From the NCBI GenBank assembly GCA_021545595.1, contig JAJRVG010000191.1, positions 1 to 6,030 of the forward strand: a stretch of DNA of 6,030 nucleotides, in the 5' to 3' direction. The notes under the pieces were generated by a model. It worked only from the letters and a program-made list of their open reading frames with translations. It ran no database searches and was not told where the DNA came from. The first letter of the stretch is position 1, and the number at the start of each line of letters is the position of its first letter. Shown piece by piece: positions 1 to 5,579 of this stretch. Made by a program: the position numbers and the translations under genes. Source of the DNA: Zetaproteobacteria bacterium. Its GTDB lineage: Bacteria; Pseudomonadota; Zetaproteobacteria; Mariprofundales; Mariprofundaceae.

Positions 1-994
1 AGAAGATCCAGCGCTGTGGGATAGACCTGAAGAGGCCCAACAGCTGATGCAGAATAAGACCCGGCTGGAGAAGATGCTGAAAAGCTTCCATGGATCAGAA
101 GCGGCGCTGGAAGATGCAATCACCCTGTTTGAGATGGGTGCGGAAGAGAGGGATCAGGAGAGCCAGTTGGAATCAGTGCATGGACTGGATGCACTTCAGC
201 TGGAGGTTGAATTGCTTGAGCTCTCCCAGATGCTGGGTGGCGAGACCGATGTAGAGTCTGCATTCCTTGATATCAATGCAGGTTCCGGTGGTACAGAAGC
301 ACAGGACTGGGCAGAGATGCTGTTGCGTATGTATCTCCGCTGGGCTGAGCGCAGAGGTTTCAAAACCGAGCTGATAGAGTGCACTGCAGGTGAAGAGGCG
401 GGGATTAAGTCGGCCACTGTTTCGATTAAGGGTGAATATGCCTATGGTTTTCTGAAGGCGGAGATCGGTGTGCATCGACTGGTGCGTAAATCACCTTTCG
501 ATTCAGGTAACCGTCGCCATACTTCATTTGCCTCTGTTTTTTCCTACCCTGATATCGAGCGTGAGATCGATATTGATATCAATGAATCGGATGTCCGCAC
601 CGATACCTATCGGGCATCCGGCGCAGGTGGCCAGCACATCAATAAAACTGATTCGGCTGTACGTCTGACACATATCCCGACAGGTATTGCCGTGCAGTGT
701 CAGAATGATCGTTCACAGCATAAGAACAGGGCTGCCGCATGGAAGATGTTGAAGGCACGTCTTTATGAGCGTGAGCTGGAGATGAGGAGTGCTGAGAAGC
801 AGGAGATGGAAGATGGTAAAACGGAGATTGGGTGGGGCCATCAGATCCGCTCCTATGTGCTGGACCAGTCACGCATCAAAGATCTGCGTACCGGCATGGA
901 AACAGGCAATACACAGGCCTTCCTCGATGGTGACATTGATGCGTTTATTTCGGCCCAGTTGATGGGAATTAAACGTGGTGAACCGGATGAGTAA
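1..994 (+). CDS. prfB: Peptide chain release factor 2 (RF2), 5' end cut off by window
   Basis: RF2 reads UGA and UAA stop codons in the ribosomal A site and triggers peptide release. The frame is open from base 2 (first residues EDPALWDRPEEAQQL), so the coding region began before the window; the ATG at 47 is internal. The visible 330 residues carry GSGGTEAQDW, the codon-recognition tripeptide SPF (nt 491-499, within VRKSPFDSG) and the catalytic GGQ (nt 626-634, within RASGAGGQHINKT). SPF and GGQ fall at visible residues 164 and 209; E. coli has them at 205 and 250, so about 41 residues are missing and the full protein would be about 371 (365 in E. coli). The residue four before GGQ's first Gly is Ala, the common state, not the Thr of E. 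coli K-12. SPF rather than PxT separates it from RF1. The tail ends IKRGEPDE, slightly longer than in E. coli. lysS, its E. coli neighbour, is absent downstream. Confidence 0.97.
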   Translation, partial: EDPALWDRPEEAQQLMQNKTRLEKMLKSFHGSEAALEDAITLFEMGAEERDQESQLESVHGLDALQLEVELLELSQMLGGETDVESAFLDINAGSGGTEAQDWAEMLLRMYLRWAERRGFKTELIECTAGEEAGIKSATVSIKGEYAYGFLKAEIGVHRLVRKSPFDSGNRRHTSFASVFSYPDIEREIDIDINESDVRTDTYRASGAGGQHINKTDSAVRLTHIPTGIAVQCQNDRSQHKNRAAAWKMLKARLYERELEMRSAEKQEMEDGKTEIGWGHQIRSYVLDQSRIKDLRTGMETGNTQAFLDGDIDAFISAQLMGIKRGEPDE

Positions 995-1006
995 TCTTTC
1001 GTAACA

Positions 1007-1036
1007 CTTTATTTTTCTTTATTTTTCTTTATTTTT
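1007..1036 (+). repeat. Three perfect tandem copies of a 10-bp T-rich unit
   Basis: CTTTATTTTT is repeated exactly three times (1007-1016, 1017-1026, 1027-1036) and then runs into three more Ts. On the opposite strand this gives A5 tracts spaced 10 bp apart, close to one helical turn, a pattern known to bend DNA. It lies between the prfB stop and sspA. No convincing GC-rich hairpin precedes it, so it does not look like a normal intrinsic terminator. It could act as an upstream promoter element for sspA, or be simple slippage sequence. Confidence 0.85.
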
Positions 1037-1055
1037 TTTGGGTTGGCGCTACACT
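1027..1055 (+). promoter_or_regulatory. Weak sigma70 promoter candidate for sspA
   Basis: TACACT at 1050-1055 matches four of six bases of the -10 consensus. The -35 region at the usual distance (about 1027-1032, CTTTAT) is poor, but it lies inside the T-rich repeats, which could compensate as an UP-like element. Transcription would begin near 1062 and leave a leader of about 40 nt. This is only a candidate, and sspA may also be read from prfB. Confidence 0.3.
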
Positions 1056-1099
1056 GCGCGGCTTTCGCCTGAAGCCTAGGCAAACTCTGGAGGTTTTGT

Positions 1100-1696
1100 A
1101 TGATCACGCTCTATTCAGATGCACAGTGCCCAAATTCGCATCGCACCCGCATTGTACTTGCGGAAAAAGAGCTGCCGGTTGATACCATTGAGCTGGAACC
1201 AGATGCGCTGCCTGCTGATTTTCTTCAGATCAACCCTTACGGTAAACTACCAACTGTTATTGATCGTGACATAGTCTTTTTTGCTTCATCGGTTGTGAAT
1301 GAATATCTTGATGAACGTTATCCTCACCCTCCGTTGAAGCCCGGTTCTCCTGCTGAGCGTGCTCAGATGCGGCTGGCTGTGCTGCGCATTGAGGAGGAGC
1401 TTTATCCTCTCTATTTCAACCTGATTAAGGTAAAGAAGAAGACCGAGCCGATGAAGAAGATGAGGGGCTATCTTGATACCCTCGACAGCTACCTTGCCCG
1501 CCAGGAGTATTTTGTCGGCGAGCAGTATACGCTTGCTGATGTTACCCTGGGGCCAATCCTGTGGCGGCTTTCGGCCAATGGTATTGATACGGCCAGATGG
1601 AGTAACCTGGAGGCATATATGGACCGTATTTTTGAGCGTCCTGCTTTTGAACGTTCCCTCTCCGAATATGAGCAGATTCTTCAGGATAGATTCTGA
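1100..1696 (+). CDS. sspA: Stringent starvation protein A homologue (GST-fold, RNA polymerase-associated)
   Basis: The 198-residue product has an N-terminal thioredoxin-like domain (about 1-80) and an all-helical GST C-domain (about 85-198). In E. coli, SspA (212 aa) binds RNA polymerase and sigma70, promotes phage P1 late transcription and affects stress and acid responses; it has no demonstrated GST activity. Family marks seen: RIVLAEKE at 17-24, the cis-Pro loop NPYGKLPTVIDR at 45-56, EYLDERYPHPPLKP at 68-81, which contains the PHP surface implicated in polymerase contact, and LGPILWRL in the C-domain. The E-S pair that binds glutathione in GSTs reads A62-S63, which fits a non-enzymatic role. 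Cys10-Pro11 sits where some GST-like proteins have their active-site Cys. The start is supported by GGAGG at 1089-1093, six bases before ATG. It is followed by a terminator, so sspB does not directly follow in the same transcript. Confidence 0.9.
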   Translation: MITLYSDAQCPNSHRTRIVLAEKELPVDTIELEPDALPADFLQINPYGKLPTVIDRDIVFFASSVVNEYLDERYPHPPLKPGSPAERAQMRLAVLRIEEELYPLYFNLIKVKKKTEPMKKMRGYLDTLDSYLARQEYFVGEQYTLADVTLGPILWRLSANGIDTARWSNLEAYMDRIFERPAFERSLSEYEQILQDRF

Positions 1697-1730
1697 TACT
1701 GTTCGTTCTGATGTAAATCGATTAATAATT

Positions 1731-1755
1731 AAGCGGCCATCCGGCTGCTTTTTTT
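1731..1755 (+). terminator. Intrinsic terminator after sspA
   Basis: AAGCGGCC (1731-1738) pairs with GGCTGCTT (1743-1750) around the loop ATCC, with one G-T wobble. The seven-T run at 1749-1755 overlaps the base of the stem. It lies 35 nt after the sspA stop and should separate sspA from the transporter operon. Confidence 0.88.
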
Positions 1756-1787
1756 ATACCCTGAAAATGAATAATGAATATTACTGT

Positions 1788-1816
1788 TTGACGTTCATTG
1801 CCTGTGACTCTTTACT
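1788..1816 (+). promoter_or_regulatory. Predicted sigma70 promoter of the RND transporter gene
   Basis: TTGACG (1788-1793, five of six consensus bases) and TTTACT (1811-1816, four of six) are separated by exactly 17 bp. The site lies downstream of the sspA terminator and about 95 nt before the transporter start. Transcription would begin near 1823, giving a leader of about 90 nt. Confidence 0.6.
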
Positions 1817-1867
1817 CCCTGTATGTATATTTCTCCGAACGGGAAAGAGTTTCAGTTACCGTTATCG

Positions 1868-1893
1868 CCTGAGACCTTTTTTAAGGGATCAGG
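1868..1893 (+). promoter_or_regulatory. Leader hairpin with internal GA/GA loop, upstream of the transporter RBS
   Basis: The arms CCTGA-GA-CCTT (1868-1878) and AAGG-GA-TCAGG (1883-1893) form nine Watson-Crick pairs interrupted by one symmetric GA/GA internal loop and closed by TTTT. Tandem G-A mismatches are often stable in RNA. The hairpin ends eight bases before the purine-rich ribosome binding region, so it could influence translation, but no known riboswitch is recognised. Confidence 0.45.
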
Positions 1894-1908
1894 GAACAGG
1901 GAAGGGGA
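1890..1908 (+). promoter_or_regulatory. Repeated purine-rich Shine-Dalgarno region of the transporter gene
   Basis: CAGGGAA occurs twice in tandem (1890-1896 and 1897-1903), followed by GGGGA, giving several possible anti-SD pairings 4 to 15 bases before the ATG at 1912. AGGGG at 1903-1907 is the best placed, with a four-base gap. The first repeat copy overlaps the right arm of the leader hairpin. Confidence 0.5.
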
Positions 1909-1911
1909 AAC

Positions 1912-4272
1912 ATGAATCAATTCACTGCACGGGTCATTCAGTGGCCTAAGTTGACGATCAGCATCATTATATTTGTTACGCTGATTCTGGCATCACAGAT
2001 GCAGTATATGAAAATTGACACCGATACGGAGTCATTCATTCCACCGGGGCATGAGGCGACGCTAAACAATAATCGGATGAAAGAGATATTCGGTACATCC
2101 GATCTATTATGGATTGGTGTGATTCGTGAAGCGGGTGGTATCTATCAGAGCGACACTCTGAAACTGATTGAGTTACTGACCGAACAGATACGTCTGATCC
2201 CCGGGATTGTTGATCAGGATGTCGTTTCCCTTGCTACCGAAGATAATATTTATGGTACAGCCGACGGTATGGAGGTGGAACCTTTCATGGAGGTGGTGCC
2301 CACAGATAAGGCTGTACTACAGCACCTGAAATCTTCGTTGAAGGCATTTGATATCTACGATGGCTTTATTGTTGCCAAAGACGGATCCGCTGCCGCTATT
2401 CTTGCTGAACTGGAGCCTCAGGAGCTATTGATTGAGCGGGGGCTGGATAAATTTTCAGTCTATGAATCGGTTCAGAGGCATGTTGATAAGGCATCTGAAT
2501 CCAGGCCGGAAATATTTTATGTGGCAGGGGTTCCTGTAGCAGAGGCAACCCTGGGACTCTATATCCAGGAAGATATGAGCGTAATGTTGCCGCTGGTCTT
2601 CCTTGTGTTGATGGTGCTGCTCTTTTTCACTTACCGATCACTCCGCGGGGTTGTGATTCCGATGCTGGTCGTGATGTTATCTGTCATGGCTGCACTGGGT
2701 ATTATGGCCGGAGTGGGCGTGCCGATGTATCCGACTGGCACGATGATTCCGGTTGTGCTGATGGCAATCGGAGTGGCGGACGCCATCCATATTCTGGGCA
2801 AATATTATGAGCTCGTCCTGATCCGAACCGGAGCAAGCAGAGAGGAGCTTATATCAGAGACCATGGCAGAGATGTGGCAGCCGGTTGTGCTGACGTCACT
2901 GACAACAGCAGCCGGGTTTCTCTCATTCCTGATGATGGGAATGGTGCCGCTGGAGATGATGGGACTCTTTATTGCCATCGGAATCATCTATGCAATGGTC
3001 GTTTCGCTGACACTGGTTCCGGCACTTCTCTACCTGTTACCGGTCAAGGCATCAAAAAAACTGATGCAGAATTCAAAGGAGTCAGGGCTGCAAAAAGCGG
3101 GAGTGGTTGCATTCTTTCTGGCACTGCTCGGGCACTGGGTTTGCAGGCATCATGAGAAGACCCTGCTATTGACCAGTGCTCTGATATTTATTGCAGCAGC
3201 AGGCGCATCGCTGGTTTATGTGCAGGACTCTTACATTGCCAACTTCAAACAGGACTCCAAAATTGTCAGGGCCGACCACGAGATAAACAAACGTTTTGTC
3301 GGCTCCTACCAGCGCAATATTCTTCTGGATGCCAAATCAGCAGATGCCTTTTATAGCCCGAAACTGCTGGAGAGTGTCTGGGCCTTTCAGCAGGGGATGG
3401 AATCGGTTTCAGGTGTGGGCGGCAGCATCAGTATTGCTGATTATATTCGTCGAATGCACCGGGTGATGAATGAAGACAGGGAAGAGATGGCCAGGATTCC
3501 GGATTCATCCGACCTGATTGCCCAGTATCTGCTGCTCTACTCATTTTCAGGTGCCCCGGATGATTTTTCCGAGGTGGTTGATAGTGAATATCGTCAGGCC
3601 AATATCCGTATTTTCTGCACATCAGACAACTTTATTGACGGCACCCATGTGGAAGCGGAGATCAACAGACTGGCACATCAATATTTTGATCCGATGGGTG
3701 TGGCGTGGAGTGTTGCGGGCAATGCTCATGTGGGTCATGTGCAGACTGAAATGATCACCGATAACCTGCGTTATAATATTATGATGACCGTGTTCACGAT
3801 TTTCCTCTTTGCATGGGCAATGATGCGTTCACTGGTTGCAGGGCTGTTTGTGATGGTGCCAGTACTGGCTGCAGTCATACTGAACTTCGCCATTATGGGA
3901 ATCACCGGTGTAACCATAGGCTGGGGTTCATCGATGTTCACATCGGTGGCGATATGTATCGGTGTCGACTATGCCATTCACCTGATCTACAAGGTTAAGC
4001 ATGAGTATGAGCGGTTGCAGGGTATCAGGGAGGCACTGCCACTTTCACTGGCCACAACGGGCAAGACCATCTTTTTCAATGCTGTGGTTGTTGTGGCAGG
4101 CTTTATGGTGCTTCTGGCCAGCCAGATGCCGCCGAATCAGCAGATGGGCCTGCTGGTTTCTGCTGCCATGTTCTCTTCATTTATTGCAACGCTTACCGTG
4201 CTACCGGCACTGATTATGACGGCGAAGCCGAAGTTTATTTTCAGAGGAAGCTCTCAGGGAGATGGATCATGA
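1912..4272 (+). CDS. RND/MMPL-superfamily exporter, 12 TM, substrate unknown (possibly lipid)
   Basis: This 786-residue inner-membrane protein has the RND two-half plan. TM1 is at about 13-33, followed by a periplasmic loop to about 222, and TM2-6 at about 225-241, 247-268, 272-296, 325-345 and 348-378. TM7 is at about 417-437, with a second periplasmic loop to about 620. TM8-12 are at about 622-640, 644-664, 675-697, 717-737 and 744-770. Proton-relay-type acids sit in TM4 (IGVADAIHIL, D290) and TM10 (IGVDYAIHLI, D686). At under 800 residues it is shorter than AcrB-type pumps (about 1,050) and resembles the MMPL/HpnN-like exporters, some of which move hopanoids or other lipids. The start fits the usual short cytoplasmic N-terminus before TM1 and has a purine-rich RBS. 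It overlaps the next gene by ATGA. No membrane-fusion protein or TolC gene is nearby; the LolA-like genes are the likely periplasmic partners. The substrate cannot be read from the sequence. Confidence 0.9.
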   Translation: MNQFTARVIQWPKLTISIIIFVTLILASQMQYMKIDTDTESFIPPGHEATLNNNRMKEIFGTSDLLWIGVIREAGGIYQSDTLKLIELLTEQIRLIPGIVDQDVVSLATEDNIYGTADGMEVEPFMEVVPTDKAVLQHLKSSLKAFDIYDGFIVAKDGSAAAILAELEPQELLIERGLDKFSVYESVQRHVDKASESRPEIFYVAGVPVAEATLGLYIQEDMSVMLPLVFLVLMVLLFFTYRSLRGVVIPMLVVMLSVMAALGIMAGVGVPMYPTGTMIPVVLMAIGVADAIHILGKYYELVLIRTGASREELISETMAEMWQPVVLTSLTTAAGFLSFLMMGMVPLEMMGLFIAIGIIYAMVVSLTLVPALLYLLPVKASKKLMQNSKESGLQKAGVVAFFLALLGHWVCRHHEKTLLLTSALIFIAAAGASLVYVQDSYIANFKQDSKIVRADHEINKRFVGSYQRNILLDAKSADAFYSPKLLESVWAFQQGMESVSGVGGSISIADYIRRMHRVMNEDREEMARIPDSSDLIAQYLLLYSFSGAPDDFSEVVDSEYRQANIRIFCTSDNFIDGTHVEAEINRLAHQYFDPMGVAWSVAGNAHVGHVQTEMITDNLRYNIMMTVFTIFLFAWAMMRSLVAGLFVMVPVLAAVILNFAIMGITGVTIGWGSSMFTSVAICIGVDYAIHLIYKVKHEYERLQGIREALPLSLATTGKTIFFNAVVVVAGFMVLLASQMPPNQQMGLLVSAAMFSSFIATLTVLPALIMTAKPKFIFRGSSQGDGS

Positions 4273-4460
4273 ATTCAGGGAAAATCATACTGATTATATT
4301 TACGCTCTCAATTCTGACAGGCATGTGCTCCGTGCTCTCTTACAGTGAAGAGCTCTCTGGCCTGGGGGTGATGAGCCGGGTCGATAATCGTGATAATGGT
4401 GTTAAAAAGGATGATGACCAGTGGCTTTACCTTTCCACATGTTTTTCGAACGTATGTTGA
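4269..4460 (+). pseudogene. Decayed LolA-like periplasmic protein gene, internal deletion and lost C-terminus
   Basis: The remaining frame encodes 63 residues: a signal-peptide-like start (1-26, ending LSYS), then EELSGLGVMSRVDNRDNG (27-44), then VKKDDDQWLYL (45-55) and an unrelated tail STCFSNVC. The two middle blocks match the intact LolA-like protein at 5580 at its residues 22-39 (10 of 18 identical) and 98-108 (9 of 11 identical). The 58 residues between them are missing without a frame change; the junction lies at 4400/4401. Homology stops at about 4433. In family members the DDDQWLYLP block is followed by a long conserved region with a GTDFTFEDI-type motif, absent here. ATG overlaps the transporter TGA (ATGA) and has an AGGGAG upstream, so the ancestral gene was translationally coupled to the pump. 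It could still yield a short secreted peptide, but it cannot fold as a LolA-like protein. Synonymous differences from the downstream copy show the two are old paralogues. Confidence 0.82.
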
Positions 4461-4485
4461 TGAGCGGTTATCGTGGCAGATAGTT

Positions 4486-4507
4486 GGCACCATTTAAACA
4501 GGGTGCC
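4486..4507 (+). repeat. Hairpin-forming inverted repeat after the pseudogene
   Basis: GGCACC (4486-4491) and GGTGCC (4502-4507) form a six-bp perfect stem with a ten-base loop. A second, competing pairing is GGGT (4501-4504) with ACCC (4511-4514). The following bases are AAAAAA rather than T, so this is not a normal intrinsic terminator for the transporter transcript. It may be a weak RNA 3'-end structure or a leftover of the rearrangement that truncated the pseudogene. Confidence 0.4.
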
Positions 4508-4578
4508 TGTACCCAAAAAATCATAAACATTAGCCATAGTTAAGGCTATCTTGCCTCTGCTACTCACTATCACGCAGG

Positions 4579-4592
4579 CATGTAAGTACATG
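4579..4592. promoter_or_regulatory. Perfect palindrome upstream of the marR promoter
   Basis: CATGTA-AG-TACATG is a perfect 6-2-6 inverted repeat. It covers the region just upstream of and touching the expected -35 position of the marR promoter. Its sequence differs from the two MarR-like palindromes beside it, so a different regulator could bind here. No known operator is recognised. Confidence 0.4.
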
Positions 4593-4605
4593 GTTGTATA
4601 AACCA
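4591..4605. promoter_or_regulatory. Putative MarR operator, upstream half of a tandem pair
   Basis: TGGTT-GTATA-AACCA is a perfect 5-5-5 inverted repeat sharing GTTGTATAA with the next palindrome (4593-4601 versus 4609-4617, a 16-bp direct repeat). It covers the poor -35 region of the marR promoter. Its centre is 18 bp from that of the next palindrome, so two dimers could lie side by side. Confidence 0.5.
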
Positions 4606-4626
4606 ATAGTTGTATAATGCAACTAT
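4606..4626. promoter_or_regulatory. Putative MarR operator enclosing the -10 box
   Basis: ATAGTTG (4606-4612) and CAACTAT (4620-4626) are perfect seven-base inverted arms spaced by seven bases. MarR-family dimers typically bind palindromes of this size near their own promoter. The spacer begins with TATAAT, the -10 box, so binding would block polymerase. This points to autorepression of marR and the genes after it. Confidence 0.65.
4613..4618 (+). promoter_or_regulatory. -10 box of the marR operon promoter
   Basis: TATAAT matches the sigma70 -10 consensus perfectly. No good -35 box lies 16-18 bp upstream (ATGGTT at 17 bp), so strength would rest on the -10 or on an activator. Transcription should begin near 4625, about 34 nt before the marR start. 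Confidence 0.6.
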
Positions 4627-4658
4627 ATAGGGCAGGGTTTGCCGTAGAGGAGCTAAGG

Positions 4659-5114
4659 ATGAGTGAACCTATAAAAGATTTTCAGATGGAACAGGCCATT
4701 GGCTTGAATGTGAACCGTACGGCATTTCTGATGACTGAGGAGATTGCCAGAAGGTTTTCCAGCAATGGTTATCAACTGTCTGCCCAGGACTTCGGTATTC
4801 TTTTTCGTCTGCTTAAGCAGGGCCCAATGACACAGGTTGAGATTGGGGCGCTGATGATGCGTGATAAGACCACCATCACCCGGCGTGTTGACGGGCTGGT
4901 AAAAAAGCAGCTTGTAGAGCGTAACCCTGACCCTGATGACCGCAGATACTACCGTATTGCCTTAACTGCAGCGGGGAACCGGGCATTGGAGGCGATGATT
5001 CCTCTGGTACGTGATTTCCAGCAGGAGGTTCTCAGTGATATTCCGGATGCAGAGAAGGCCACTACAATCCAAACGCTTAAGCGTATTTCAGACAGATTGA
5101 TTAATTTGAAATAA
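4659..5114 (+). CDS. MarR-family winged-helix transcriptional regulator
   Basis: The 151-residue protein would bind DNA as a dimer. It has N-terminal dimerisation helices (about 10-35), the helix-turn-helix MTQVEIGALM...KTTITRRVDGLVKKQLV at 57-86 with recognition helix about 70-84, the wing with the family hallmark DPDDRR (91-96) followed by YYRIALTAAG, and a C-terminal dimerisation helix to LINLK. It has no cysteine, so thiol-based sensing as in OhrR is excluded; the ligand is unknown. The start is the ATG at 4659, with AGAGGAG at 4646-4652 six bases ahead. The in-frame ATG at 4617 overlaps the -10 box and would lie upstream of the predicted transcription start. The nearby palindromes suggest autorepression. 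The next gene begins 22 nt after its stop, so regulator, four-TM protein and LolA-like protein probably form one operon. Confidence 0.92.
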   Translation: MSEPIKDFQMEQAIGLNVNRTAFLMTEEIARRFSSNGYQLSAQDFGILFRLLKQGPMTQVEIGALMMRDKTTITRRVDGLVKKQLVERNPDPDDRRYYRIALTAAGNRALEAMIPLVRDFQQEVLSDIPDAEKATTIQTLKRISDRLINLK

Positions 5115-5136
5115 GAGTGCTACAGGAGTTGTTTTT

Positions 5137-5553
5137 ATGGAAATGGTTGTGAAAAAACAAAATCCAGAGAATGGACTGATGAGATGGATGATTGCAACAG
5201 TGGCAGTGCTGTTTGGTGTCATAACAATCAAATCAGGCGGGCAGGTACTGTTTGGTGATGAGACATACCGTGTGGCAGCTGGTGACTATGTGCCATTCGT
5301 GCTCTGGTTTAATTTTATCGCTGGTTTTATATATATGATAGCCGGTGTCGGCATTGCTTTGAGTGAACAGTGGTCAGTATGGCTTTCACTGCTGATAGCG
5401 GCCTCCACGCTGCTGCTGTTTGCTGCATTTGGCTTGCATATCTACGGGGATGGTGCTTATGAGACCCGGACTGTTATGGCCATGACACTGCGTTCAGGTG
5501 TATGGGTAGTGATCTTTATACTGGCGTATCGAAACATATTACGCCGTTCATAG
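5137..5553 (+). CDS. Small four-TM inner-membrane protein of unknown function
   Basis: I do not recognise a named family. The 138-residue product has a basic N-terminus (KKQNPENGLMRW) and four predicted membrane helices at about 15-31, 52-75, 79-103 and 117-135, with a short polar loop (GDETYRVAAGDY, 40-51) after the first and GDGAYETRT (104-112) after the third. The run PFVLWFNFIAGFIYMIAG (53-70) is rich in aromatic and glycine residues and looks like the conserved core. There is no signal peptide distinct from TM1 and no catalytic motif. AGGAG at 5124-5128, eight bases before the ATG, supports the start. It lies 22 nt after marR and 26 nt before the LolA-like gene, so it probably belongs to a MarR-controlled envelope operon; it could be an accessory to transport or a stress membrane protein. 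Confidence 0.8.
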   Translation: MEMVVKKQNPENGLMRWMIATVAVLFGVITIKSGGQVLFGDETYRVAAGDYVPFVLWFNFIAGFIYMIAGVGIALSEQWSVWLSLLIAASTLLLFAAFGLHIYGDGAYETRTVMAMTLRSGVWVVIFILAYRNILRRS

Positions 5554-5579
5554 AATTTATAAAAAATAAGGAGAAAATT

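Noticed and set aside
173..475. Open frame on the minus strand inside prfB
   Set aside because: It lies wholly opposite a highly conserved RF2 region and its translation has no family features; it is a shadow of the coding bias.
1065..1876. Shared TCGCCTGA (1065-1072 and 1865-1872) in two gene leaders as a common control element
   Set aside because: Only eight exact bases with little similarity beyond; it is expected by chance and sits in different structural contexts.
1473..1949. 158-codon open frame overlapping the end of sspA and the start of the transporter
   Set aside because: Its first part is sspA read in another frame, it runs through the terminator and promoter region, and its product resembles nothing.
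4284..4330. Lipobox-like LTGMC in the pseudogene signal peptide
   Set aside because: The residue before Cys is Met, not Gly, Ala or Ser, so it does not fit the lipoprotein rule; the intact paralogue has an ordinary signal peptide.
4308..4493. Minus-strand open frame covering the pseudogene and spacer
   Set aside because: It is opposite the LolA-like remnant, has no supporting RBS or recognisable motif, and arises from the complement of the remnant.
4486..4520. Intrinsic terminator for the transporter transcript
   Set aside because: The stem is followed by ACCC and six As instead of a T-run on the + strand; on the minus strand the Ts come before the stem.
4594..4599. TTGTAT as the -35 box of the marR promoter
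   Set aside because: It is only 13 bp from the TATAAT box, too short for normal sigma70 use; it is better explained as part of the palindrome.
4617..4658. Earlier in-frame ATG at 4617 as the MarR start, adding 14 residues
   Set aside because: It overlaps the TATAAT box and would lie before the predicted transcription start. The ATG at 4659 has a strong AGAGGAG at the right distance and gives a normal MarR N-terminus.
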